Part shown: in pieces, positions 48,156-56,242 of the stretch
Position numbering within the stretch: position 1 is the stretch's first letter
Layout: each line of letters opens with the position of its first letter
Source of the DNA: Caulobacterales bacterium
GTDB taxonomy: Bacteria > Pseudomonadota > Alphaproteobacteria > Caulobacterales > Caulobacteraceae
Direction: 5' to 3'
Assembly (NCBI GenBank): GCA_019510435.1
Contig: JAEKKJ010000007.1
Coordinates: forward strand, 124,001-188,000
DNA: 64,000 nucleotides
Notes under the pieces: model-generated
What the model saw: only the letters and a program-made list of their open reading frames with translations
What the model was told of the DNA's origin: nothing
The model's database searches: none
Made by a program: the position numbers and the translations under genes

Positions 48156-48201
48156 AAGGCTACCGCATTCGCGGCAGCCGACAAGACTGTGGGAGGGGCG
48201 T

Positions 48202-48648
48202 TTGCCGCAATATCGGTCTGAAACGGCCAAGGAGCCGTCCGAGCTGGTCGGCGGAGGCATGCTGGAGACCGGCGGCAAGCTGATGGGCGCCGGCGCCGAG
48301 CACATGCTGAAGGCCGCGCCCAAGGCGACCCGGTTCGTGCTGAAGCGCGTCGCGGGGGCGCCGGGCTATGCCTATGACATCACCAATGTGTTGACCGCGA
48401 AGGACAGGACGCGCGCGCTGTTCGGGCTTGCAGGCGAAGCGGCCGGCGGATTTGCCGGCGGCGCCCTGGGCGCGGCCGCGGGCGGCGTGGCGGCGCCTAT
48501 CGGCGCGGTGCTGGGCTCGGCGGCGGGCGACGAGCTGGCCACGGAATTCTACGACGACCACCAGGCCGCCATCCGCCGCGCGCAGGACGCCACCAGCCAG
48601 TGGATCGCCCAGCGGCAGGCGGACGTGCGCCGCAAGCTCGGCCTGTGA
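48202..48648 (+). CDS. hypothetical glycine-zipper protein
   Basis: AGEAAGGFAGGALGAAAGGVAAPIGAVLGSAAGDELA. Confidence 0.5.
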   Translation: MPQYRSETAKEPSELVGGGMLETGGKLMGAGAEHMLKAAPKATRFVLKRVAGAPGYAYDITNVLTAKDRTRALFGLAGEAAGGFAGGALGAAAGGVAAPIGAVLGSAAGDELATEFYDDHQAAIRRAQDATSQWIAQRQADVRRKLGL

Positions 48649-48691
48649 CAGCGCGACGCGACCGCATCGAAATCTCCACAAGGGAATGATC

Positions 48692-49489
48692 ATGGACAAG
48701 GCCCAAGAGACCGACGACGCCGCGCATGAGGCGGCGGACACCCTGCCCGACGGTGCGGACGAGGCGCCGGACGACGCCTTCGAGGTGGAGCTGGACGGCC
48801 AGGTGCACAGCCTGCCCGGCGCGCTGAAGGGCGCGTTCCTGCGCCAGGCCGACTATACCCGCAAGACCCAGGAGCTGGCCGAGCACCGGCGGGCCCTGGA
48901 GGCGGACCGCCAGGCGCTGGCGGCCCATGCCCAGGACCTGGCGAACGGCCGCGAGGATCGCCTGCGCCTGGCGGCCCTGGACCATCAGCTGGCGGAGCTG
49001 CAGGGCGTGGACTGGAAGGCCTATGCCGCACAGGACCCGCACGGGGCGCAGGCGCTGTGGGCGCGGTTCCAGGCGATGGCGGAGGCGCGCGAGCAGCTGG
49101 CCCAGGCCGTGGCCCATGCGCAGGAGCGCGATCATCTGCACGCCGCGCGCAACCACGCACAGAAGATGGCCGACACCGGCCAGGCCTTGCGGCGGGAGAT
49201 CGACGGCTGGTCGCCGGAGGTCGCGGCCAAGCTGGTGGACTACGCCCAGGCGTTCGGCATCCGCCCGGACGAACTGGCCCAGACGGCCGACGCGCGGCTG
49301 TGGAAGCTGCTGCACAAGGGCTGGCGGGCCGATGCGGCCGGGCAGGGTGCGGCCTCGGGCGCGGCCGTCGCGGTCCGGCCGGCAGTGACCTTGGCCGGGA
49401 GCGGGGCCGGGGCGGGTGGCGTCCGGGACGAGCTGGGCACCAAGGAGTGGATGCGCCGGCGCAACGACCAGCTGGCGCGGGCGCGCTGA
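48692..49489 (+). CDS. phage scaffold-like protein
   Basis: Acidic N-terminus, long coiled-coil (FLRQADYTRKTQELAEHRRALEADRQALAAHAQ), position between portal and coat. Confidence 0.7.
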   Translation: MDKAQETDDAAHEAADTLPDGADEAPDDAFEVELDGQVHSLPGALKGAFLRQADYTRKTQELAEHRRALEADRQALAAHAQDLANGREDRLRLAALDHQLAELQGVDWKAYAAQDPHGAQALWARFQAMAEAREQLAQAVAHAQERDHLHAARNHAQKMADTGQALRREIDGWSPEVAAKLVDYAQAFGIRPDELAQTADARLWKLLHKGWRADAAGQGAASGAAVAVRPAVTLAGSGAGAGGVRDELGTKEWMRRRNDQLARAR

Positions 49490-50163
49490 TGGCCAGGTTC
49501 CTGGATCTTCCGCCCGGCTCGGGCACGGCGCTAAGCCCGCCGCTGTTCCTGACGCCGCCAGAGCAGGCCTCGCTCGCCCGCGCCCCGCGATATCCGCCGC
49601 GCCAGGGCGCAGTTCGGCTGGTGTCCACCGCGCCGGGCTGCCCGCCCGCCCAAGGGCTTCCGGCGCGGGGCGCCGGGACCGATGTCACCGTTCGGGCCTA
49701 TCCCGTCCGCAACGTGGGGGGGAGGGCCGACCACATGTACGTCACCTTCGACGATGGCTCGAACCGGTTCATCGCGCGCGGTGGCCCTTCGGCGGACGGC
49801 GCGGGCATGCTGGGCGGCCTGCGCGCCGACAACCTGACCGTGACGGGGCGTGTCGACCCCGCCGACCGTAGTCCGGACGCGCGCGGCGGCGGACGGCTGA
49901 TGTTCGAGGGGTTCCTTCCCGGGCAAAGCGCTGTGGAGGCGGTCCAGCCCGCAAAGGATCACGCCGCCGGCGTGAACCGCGGGCGCAACGACTATCGCCG
50001 CGACTCCTCGTCCAACAGCTTTGCGGCCGATGTGGTCGAGAGCCTGTTCGGTTGCCGGGTCGGTGACGATCGGACCTGGGGCGGTGACACTGTGCTTCGC
50101 GAGGACGCCCCGGGCCTGCGCCAGCCTGACCTTCAGGCGTTCAAGGATCCGCGGTTGTTCTGA
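49489..50163 (+). CDS. hypothetical phage protein
   Basis: 224 aa ORF coupled to the scaffold stop; YVTFDDGSNRFIARGGPS. Confidence 0.55.
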   Translation: MARFLDLPPGSGTALSPPLFLTPPEQASLARAPRYPPRQGAVRLVSTAPGCPPAQGLPARGAGTDVTVRAYPVRNVGGRADHMYVTFDDGSNRFIARGGPSADGAGMLGGLRADNLTVTGRVDPADRSPDARGGGRLMFEGFLPGQSAVEAVQPAKDHAAGVNRGRNDYRRDSSSNSFAADVVESLFGCRVGDDRTWGGDTVLREDAPGLRQPDLQAFKDPRLF

Positions 50164-50528
50164 TCCCCGCGACGCTGGCCGTCCAAGGACGCCTGGGACA
50201 TGCGCATGAGAATGACCACAGCGCCCAGGCCAGAGGCGATCAGCAAGGCCGTCGTCGGCCCGGCCACGGTGAGGAACCCGAGGACCGCGGTATCGTCCTT
50301 GCTGGCGTCGGCGAAGGCCGAAACCAGCAGGACCAGCGGAGCCACGGCCGGAACCCAGACCGCGAGCAGGGCCCGCCAGAGCGGAGGCTGGCTGCGGGCC
50401 GCGGCGATCACCCACCAGATGGCCCCCGCGCCGTAGGCCGCCGCGCCCCAAGTGGGCGACCCGAACCCGGCCCACGCGAGCGCGGCGCCGGCGGCGAGCG
50501 CAAGCCCAGGTCCAATGTAGTGTCGCAT
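50133..50528 (-). CDS. multi-TM hypothetical membrane protein
   Basis: MRHYIGPGLALAAGAALAWAGFGSPTWGAAAYGAGAIWWVI...; four hydrophobic segments. Confidence 0.6.
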   Translation of the reverse strand: MRHYIGPGLALAAGAALAWAGFGSPTWGAAAYGAGAIWWVIAAARSQPPLWRALLAVWVPAVAPLVLLVSAFADASKDDTAVLGFLTVAGPTTALLIASGLGAVVILMRMSQASLDGQRRGDQNNRGSLNA

Positions 50529-50547
50529 CGCGGCGCGTCCTGGCGGC

Positions 50548-50562
50548 GTTCTTTAATTGTTC
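50548..50562 (-). promoter_or_regulatory. LexA/SOS box F
   Basis: GTTCTTTAATTGTTC, 20 bp upstream of the minus gene start at 50528. Confidence 0.75.
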
Positions 50563-50702
50563 TAGCCGAGCTGCAATCTGGCCGCAAGCGCCGCGGACTC
50601 CGCAACCGGAGCACTCCGCCGCGCCGCCGCCCCCCGCCCGAACACGCCCGGCGATCCGGCCTCGTGCGGACCTGAACCCCAACCCATTCACAAGGACCCA
50701 AG

Positions 50703-51896
50703 ATGGCCAACTCCATCCTGACCGCCACCGCGGTGACGCGGGAGGCGCTGCGCGTGCTGCACCAGAAGCTCAACTTCGTGGGCACTATCACGCGCGACTA
50801 CGACGACAGCTTCGCCCGCCAGGGCGCCAAGATCGGCGACACGTTGAAGGTTCGCCTGCCGAACCAGTACGTGGTGCGGACCGGGGCGACGCTGGGCAAT
50901 GGCGGCACGCTGAACGACACCACCGAAAGCTCGGTGGACCTGAAGGTGCAGACCCAGAAGGGCGTCGACCTGAACTTCACCTCGGTCGACCTGACCATGG
51001 CCCTGGACGACTTCTCCGAACGCATCCTGGAGCCCGCCATGAGCGTGCTAGCCGCCAATATCGAGGCGGACGCCATGAACATGTACCGCGACGTCTACAA
51101 CCAGGTGCACAACGTCGGCGCCGCGGCGAACTTCGCCAAGGTGCTGCAGGGCCGCAAGCTGCTGGTGGACAACCTGGCGCCGCTGAACGGCCGCACGTGC
51201 AACCTGAACACCCAGGACAACGTGGACATGGTCAACGACCTGAAGGGGCTGTTCAACGACCAGTCGACGATGGGCAAGCAGAACCGCGAGGGCTACCTCG
51301 GCCGCACGGCCGGGTTCGACTTCATGGAGAACACCCTGTGGCCACGCCAGGCGTCGGGCACGGACACCGGCACCCTGCTGGTCAGCGGCGCCGGCCAGAC
51401 CGGCTCGACGGTCACGGTGACCAACCCGTCGTCCAAGACGCTGAAGGCCGGCGACGTGATCACCCTGCCGGGTGTGAACCGGGTGCACCCGGAGACCAAG
51501 GCGGACACCGGCCTGGCCCAGCAATTCGTGGTGACGGCCGACGTGGCCACGAACGGCACGGCGATCCCCATCTCGCCGGCGATCGTGACGAGCGGGGCGC
51601 TGCAGAACGTGACGGCCTCGCCGACCACCGGCCAGGCGATCGGCAAGGTGGCCGGGGCGGGCGTCAACTACGGCGTGTCGCTGGCCTACCAGAAGGGGGC
51701 CTTCGCCTTCGCCACGGCGGACATGGTGATGCCGCACGGCGTCGACTTCGCCAGTCGCGAGGTGTTCGACGGCGTCTCCATGCGGATCGTGCGCCAGTAC
51801 GACATCAACAACGACAAGTTCCCGTGCCGTCTGGATGTCCTCTACGGCTACAAGACCATTCGGCCGCAGCTGGCGTGCCGCCTGGCCAATAACTAG
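50703..51896 (+). CDS. P22-type major coat protein
   Basis: MANSILTATAVTREALRVLHQKLNFVGTITRDYDDSFARQGAKIGDTLKVRLPNQYVVRTGATL. Confidence 0.9.
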   Translation: MANSILTATAVTREALRVLHQKLNFVGTITRDYDDSFARQGAKIGDTLKVRLPNQYVVRTGATLGNGGTLNDTTESSVDLKVQTQKGVDLNFTSVDLTMALDDFSERILEPAMSVLAANIEADAMNMYRDVYNQVHNVGAAANFAKVLQGRKLLVDNLAPLNGRTCNLNTQDNVDMVNDLKGLFNDQSTMGKQNREGYLGRTAGFDFMENTLWPRQASGTDTGTLLVSGAGQTGSTVTVTNPSSKTLKAGDVITLPGVNRVHPETKADTGLAQQFVVTADVATNGTAIPISPAIVTSGALQNVTASPTTGQAIGKVAGAGVNYGVSLAYQKGAFAFATADMVMPHGVDFASREVFDGVSMRIVRQYDINNDKFPCRLDVLYGYKTIRPQLACRLANN

Positions 51897-52036
51897 CGGG
51901 CGGGCGGCCGGGCGCACTGCGTCCGGCCGCCGCCACAGCAACGGGCCCTGCCGGCCCCGAGAGAATTTCCGAACCCCTCCAACGGCCGCGATCCTGCGGC
52001 TGCGGGCTGCTGCGCGGCCCTATCCGGATGCCCCAC

Positions 52037-52663
52037 ATGGCGATCACCACCTATGCCGAGCTGCAGGCCGCGGCGGCGAACTGGCTGGTTCGCGCGGACC
52101 TGACCGCGCGCATCCCCGAGTTCATCTCCCTGGCCGAGGCGCGGCTGAACCGCGAGCTGCGGGTGCGGCTGGCGGAGAGCGAGGCGGCGCTGACCACCGT
52201 GGCCGGGGCGCGCACCCTGCCGCTGCCGGCCGCCTTCGCCGAGGCGCTGGCGCTCTGGATCGTGTTGCCGGAGGGGCGGCTTCCGCTGCGGTTCATGGAG
52301 GCCAGCTTGATCGGCGCCTCCTCGCTGCAGGGCCGGCCGCGCAGCTGGGCGATCGACGGCGCGAACCTGGCGTTCGAGCGGCCGTGCGACCAGGCCTATG
52401 GGCTGGTGCTGCGCATGCTGCAGGCGTTCGCGCTGTCGGACGCGGCGCCCACCAACCCGCTCCTCGCCGAGGCGCCGGACGTCTATCTGTTCGCGACGCT
52501 GTCCGAGGCGGGCCCCTTCCTGCGCGATGGCGACCTGGCCGAGGCCTACGAGGCCAAGCTGGAACGCGCGATCGCCGCGCTGAACGCCAAGGACGCCCGC
52601 AGCCGGGCGCCTCGGACCCTAGGCAGCGAACTGTCCGACCTGATGCTCAAGAGGAGTTGCTAG
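52037..52663 (+). CDS. phage head-tail adaptor protein
   Basis: MAITTYAELQAAAANWLVRADLTARIPEFISLAEARLNRELRVR. Confidence 0.8.
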   Translation: MAITTYAELQAAAANWLVRADLTARIPEFISLAEARLNRELRVRLAESEAALTTVAGARTLPLPAAFAEALALWIVLPEGRLPLRFMEASLIGASSLQGRPRSWAIDGANLAFERPCDQAYGLVLRMLQAFALSDAAPTNPLLAEAPDVYLFATLSEAGPFLRDGDLAEAYEAKLERAIAALNAKDARSRAPRTLGSELSDLMLKRSC

Positions 52664-52909
52664 ATGCTGGTTCCCATCGGACCGGAGGTTCCCGCCGCGG
52701 TGCGCGGCGTGCTGAAATCCCTCCACGACGCGGTCGGCCGCCTGCTGGCGCCGGGCGCGCCCACGGCCCTGTTCGCCACGGCCCAGGCGGGGCTGCCCCG
52801 CGCGGCCGACCATCCGCGCACCCTGGCGCTGGTGACCGACCTCAACATCCTGGCCCACTCCGACGGCGCCCACTGGATCCGCCAGGACACCGGCGCGGTG
52901 ATCGTCTGA
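52664..52909 (+). CDS. hypothetical phage protein
   Basis: 81 aa ORF between coupled phage genes. Confidence 0.55.
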   Translation: MLVPIGPEVPAAVRGVLKSLHDAVGRLLAPGAPTALFATAQAGLPRAADHPRTLALVTDLNILAHSDGAHWIRQDTGAVIV

Positions 52910-53499
52910 TGCCGTCCTCCTGGTCCCCTTCGCTGCGCTTCGAGCTGCAGTTCACCGGCGAGAACATCAACCTGTGGGGCGAGAAGCTGAATGCGGTGCT
53001 CGGCCATGCCGACTACGCCGTGGCCGGCTGGCTGACCAAGCCGCTGACGGGCGCCACCGCGCTCAGCACCGCCAACGCCGGCGACGACGAGGCGCGCGCG
53101 GCGATGATCAAGTTCACGGGCGGGGCGGGGCCGTTCACGGTGACCCTGCCGCCAGTGAGCAAGGCCTATCTGGTCTGGAACGCCTGCGCGGGCCCGGTGA
53201 CGCTGACCACGGGCGCGGGCGGCGCCGTGACGATCGACGCCGGCGACATCGTCTGGACCGCCACCGACGGCGGCGTGGTGAAGACGCCCGGCTACGGCGG
53301 CGCCTCGATCAAGGACTGGGTGTCCGGCGTGGCCTGGTCCTACAACGCCGGCGCCTTGCCCGCCCAGGCCGGCAACGCGGGCAAGTTCGTCAAGACCGAC
53401 GGGACCACCGCCAGCTGGCAGCCGGTCGCCGCCGCCGACCTTTCCGACTACGCGACCGCCGTGAAGGGCCTGGCCCTGGCGTTCGCCGTCGCCCTCTAG
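52909..53499 (+). CDS. phage tail-associated hypothetical protein
   Basis: MPSSWSPSLRFELQFTGENINLWGEKLNAVLGHADYAVAGWLTKPLTGATAL; overlaps the upstream stop (TGATG). Confidence 0.65.
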   Translation: MPSSWSPSLRFELQFTGENINLWGEKLNAVLGHADYAVAGWLTKPLTGATALSTANAGDDEARAAMIKFTGGAGPFTVTLPPVSKAYLVWNACAGPVTLTTGAGGAVTIDAGDIVWTATDGGVVKTPGYGGASIKDWVSGVAWSYNAGALPAQAGNAGKFVKTDGTTASWQPVAAADLSDYATAVKGLALAFAVAL

Positions 53500-53513
53500 A
53501 AGGAGATCCGACC

Positions 53514-53927
53514 ATGGCGGTGACCGCCAACAGCATCATCACGCCCCAGACGCCGAAGTCGAACGTGGTCAACCTGACCACCGCCAACTCGAGCTATGGG
53601 ACCAGCCCCACCAACAGCCAGCTGCTGGTCACCGCGGGGCCGAACGGCGCGCGCCTGACCAAGCTGCAGGCGATTCCGTGCGCCAGCGTCGCCACGGCGA
53701 ACCAGATCCAGATGTTTCGGGACGCGGGCACCGCGGGAGCCTCGAAGTTCTTCTCCGACAGCGCCCTGATGGCCACCTACGCCATGGCCCAGACCACGGA
53801 GGCGCCGACGACGGACTTCGGCTACTCGGACGACAATCCGCTGATCCTGCAGCCGAACGAGCGGATCTACATGGCCGAGGGCCAGTCGGTGAGCGTCAAC
53901 GCCGTCGCCGAATGGGCGGACTACTGA
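53514..53927 (+). CDS. phage hypothetical protein
   Basis: MAVTANSIITPQTPKSNVVNLTTANSSYG...; good RBS (aaggagat). Confidence 0.65.
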   Translation: MAVTANSIITPQTPKSNVVNLTTANSSYGTSPTNSQLLVTAGPNGARLTKLQAIPCASVATANQIQMFRDAGTAGASKFFSDSALMATYAMAQTTEAPTTDFGYSDDNPLILQPNERIYMAEGQSVSVNAVAEWADY

Positions 53928-54532
53928 TGGGGCAGAAGCTTCGAGGCCTGCTGGGGCAGAGCCTCACGGGCGTCCGGCGCAAACCGGGGCTGGAGGTGGA
54001 TACGTTTCCGCCGGGGACCTACACGTGGACCTGTCCCAGGTCGGGGTTTTATCGGTTCGTGTTGTGGGGATCCGGTGACACTCTAGTGGGCGGAATAGCC
54101 GGAGGTAGCGGTGCCTACGTGGAGAAAGTAGCGTTCGTCGCGGCGGGGCAGAGCGTTGCGCTGGTCGTTTCACTGAGCGCACCGGCGGGTGCCAGTTCAG
54201 CCACGTTTCCTAACGGCGCTGTTCTGACCGCGGGTTCTGCAAACGCGAGTGTGGGCGGGACTGCGAGCGGGGGAGATTTCAATCTAAGCGGCTCCAATGG
54301 CACTGCGGGCGGCAGCGGGCAACCTGGCGGAAACGGCAACGGAACGGCAGGTGGTTCAGGCACTGCCGATGCAGGCACTGGCGGCGCAGCTGGAGCGCCG
54401 GGTCGTGTCACTCGGATTGGTGTCTTCCGAGGAGGCAACGGAAATAGTCGGGGGGCGGCGGCCGGCTCTTCTTCAGCTCAAGCCGGTTCAGGCCTTTGCG
54501 TTATTGCGCGCCAATTTGATGGTTCGATTTAG
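53927..54532 (+). CDS. glycine/serine/threonine-rich tail-type protein
   Basis: TFPPGTYTWTCPRSGFYRFVLWGSG...NGTAGGSGQPGGNGNGTAGGSGTADAGTGGAAG. Confidence 0.6.
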   Translation: MGQKLRGLLGQSLTGVRRKPGLEVDTFPPGTYTWTCPRSGFYRFVLWGSGDTLVGGIAGGSGAYVEKVAFVAAGQSVALVVSLSAPAGASSATFPNGAVLTAGSANASVGGTASGGDFNLSGSNGTAGGSGQPGGNGNGTAGGSGTADAGTGGAAGAPGRVTRIGVFRGGNGNSRGAAAGSSSAQAGSGLCVIARQFDGSI

Positions 54533-55173
54533 GTCCGGCGATAGATAGTCAAGCTGTCTCTTCGATCGTACAGGCGAGGCAGGGCCACGCGCTGTAGAAT
54601 ATTGAAATCGTGCTCAAGAAGCTCGAAGAGCGAAGTTGAGCCTGCAATTCCATCTGGGGGCTCGGCAATTATCGCGAAGAGTCTTCTTAGCCGAAGAGCG
54701 CCAACAGCTTCGAAGCACCATTCGGCCCCCTGTGTCGGCCACGAGCAGAAGACCGCCCTGTCCGGATAGCGCTCGACCGCTTCTACCGCGCCGAGCTGTT
54801 CCACGGGCGCATAGGCGGCGACTTCGAAGCCATGTTCGCCGACGCCGGATGGGGCAAGGTCCGTGGCGATGATGTCGGCGCCGGCGGCCGACAGCAGGGC
54901 GGTCCAGTAGGCGGAGCCGGCGCCGATCTCCACCAACGGGGAGAGTTCCACAAGGGCGGCGACCGCCTCGGCGCAGGGGACGGAGAAGCCCCAGACCTGG
55001 TTGAAGGCCCAGCGCAGGTCCGGGCGCCCATCGATCTCGAGCGTGGCGCGGGGCGGCGGGGCGCCCGTGGCGACCCATTCGGACATGCCCGCCAGGGGAC
55101 TCTGCGCGAGCAGGGTTCGAAAATGCTCGTGGAGGCGCTGACGCGCCGTCATCACAACCTGGTCGGTGCTCAT
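54529..55173 (-). CDS. SAM-dependent methyltransferase-like protein
   Basis: LVEIGAGSAYWTALLSAAGADIIATDLAPSG (motif I-like). Confidence 0.65.
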   Translation of the reverse strand: MSTDQVVMTARQRLHEHFRTLLAQSPLAGMSEWVATGAPPPRATLEIDGRPDLRWAFNQVWGFSVPCAEAVAALVELSPLVEIGAGSAYWTALLSAAGADIIATDLAPSGVGEHGFEVAAYAPVEQLGAVEAVERYPDRAVFCSWPTQGAEWCFEAVGALRLRRLFAIIAEPPDGIAGSTSLFELLEHDFNILQRVALPRLYDRRDSLTIYRRT

Positions 55174-55229
55174 GGATGGGCTTCTAGCAGACGAGATTTG
55201 AGCCACACACGGCAGAAGGCGCCGCGCGA

Positions 55230-56168
55230 CTATATCGCGCCGTCCAAAGCCGCCAGCACGGCATCAATGGCTCCGTGCCAGTCGCCCTGGGAGGGTTGGC
55301 GGATCAGGCGCAGCGAGGGGTACCAGGCGGCGACGCCGGGGGCGGCTTCTCGCCAGCGCCAGTCGGCCTGGTCTTTCTGGAGCAGAACGAAGCCGGGCTT
55401 GCCGAGTGCGCCGGTGAGGTGCGCCACGGAGGTGTCGATGGTGACGACGCAATCGAGCCCCGCCACGATCTCGGCGGTCTCCCGAAAGTCGCGCACGCCG
55501 GTGTCTTCGGGCTGCAGGCTGATCGCGCCCGGCAGGTCGAGGAGTCGCTGGGCGAGGGAGGCGGGCAGGCTGCGGTTCGGGTCCGGGCGATCGTTGCCCT
55601 TCCACATGACGCCGATGCGGCCGCCGCTGGGACGCGGCTGCGCCGAGAGGTAGGGGCAAGGAACGGGGCTGACCCACTGCGGCAGGCTGAGTGGGAGCGT
55701 CCAGTAGTCGAACTCCGGCGAGACGGAGACCGGGTCGGTGCGCGGGACGATGGTGGCCGGGAAGCCCTGGAAGAGGGGCGCCAATTCGGGCCACGTCACG
55801 AGCGTGACCTGGGCGGCGCGCACGAGAGGGACAAAGCGCGCGGCGAAGATCTGGTCGCCGAGCCCCTGTTCGACCCAGATGAAGAGGCGTTTGCCGTCGA
55901 GCGGTTCGCCCTGCCATTCGGGGAAGCCGAGCCGGTTGGCGAGGGAGTTCCGGCGTTCGTCACGCGCCTGATAGAGGCGCCAGCCCTCGGCGTCGCGTCC
56001 CAGGCAGAGGTAGACGTTTCCGAGGTTCAGGCGGGCGTGGGTGAAGCCGAGCGCCAGGGCCTGCTCATAGGTGCGCGCGGCCTCGGCCGGATTGCCGGTT
56101 CGCCACAGGCGGTTGCCCAGGTTGAAGAGCGCGATCGGGTCGGCGGCGCTGGCCAGGTCTTCGCCCAT
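55230..56168 (-). CDS. TPR plus glycosyltransferase family 9-like protein
   Basis: TPR-like LFNLGNRLWRTGNPAEAARTYEQALALG; IWVEQGLGDQIFAARFVPLVRAA; VVTIDTSVAHLTGALGKPGFVLL. Confidence 0.75.
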   Translation of the reverse strand: MGEDLASAADPIALFNLGNRLWRTGNPAEAARTYEQALALGFTHARLNLGNVYLCLGRDAEGWRLYQARDERRNSLANRLGFPEWQGEPLDGKRLFIWVEQGLGDQIFAARFVPLVRAAQVTLVTWPELAPLFQGFPATIVPRTDPVSVSPEFDYWTLPLSLPQWVSPVPCPYLSAQPRPSGGRIGVMWKGNDRPDPNRSLPASLAQRLLDLPGAISLQPEDTGVRDFRETAEIVAGLDCVVTIDTSVAHLTGALGKPGFVLLQKDQADWRWREAAPGVAAWYPSLRLIRQPSQGDWHGAIDAVLAALDGAI

Positions 56169-56242
56169 AGGCTCAGTCTAGCGGCGGAGTCGCACGCCAG
56201 GCGAGCCCTGGGGCGGCGAGGAGCCGAGGGCTGGAACCGGCA

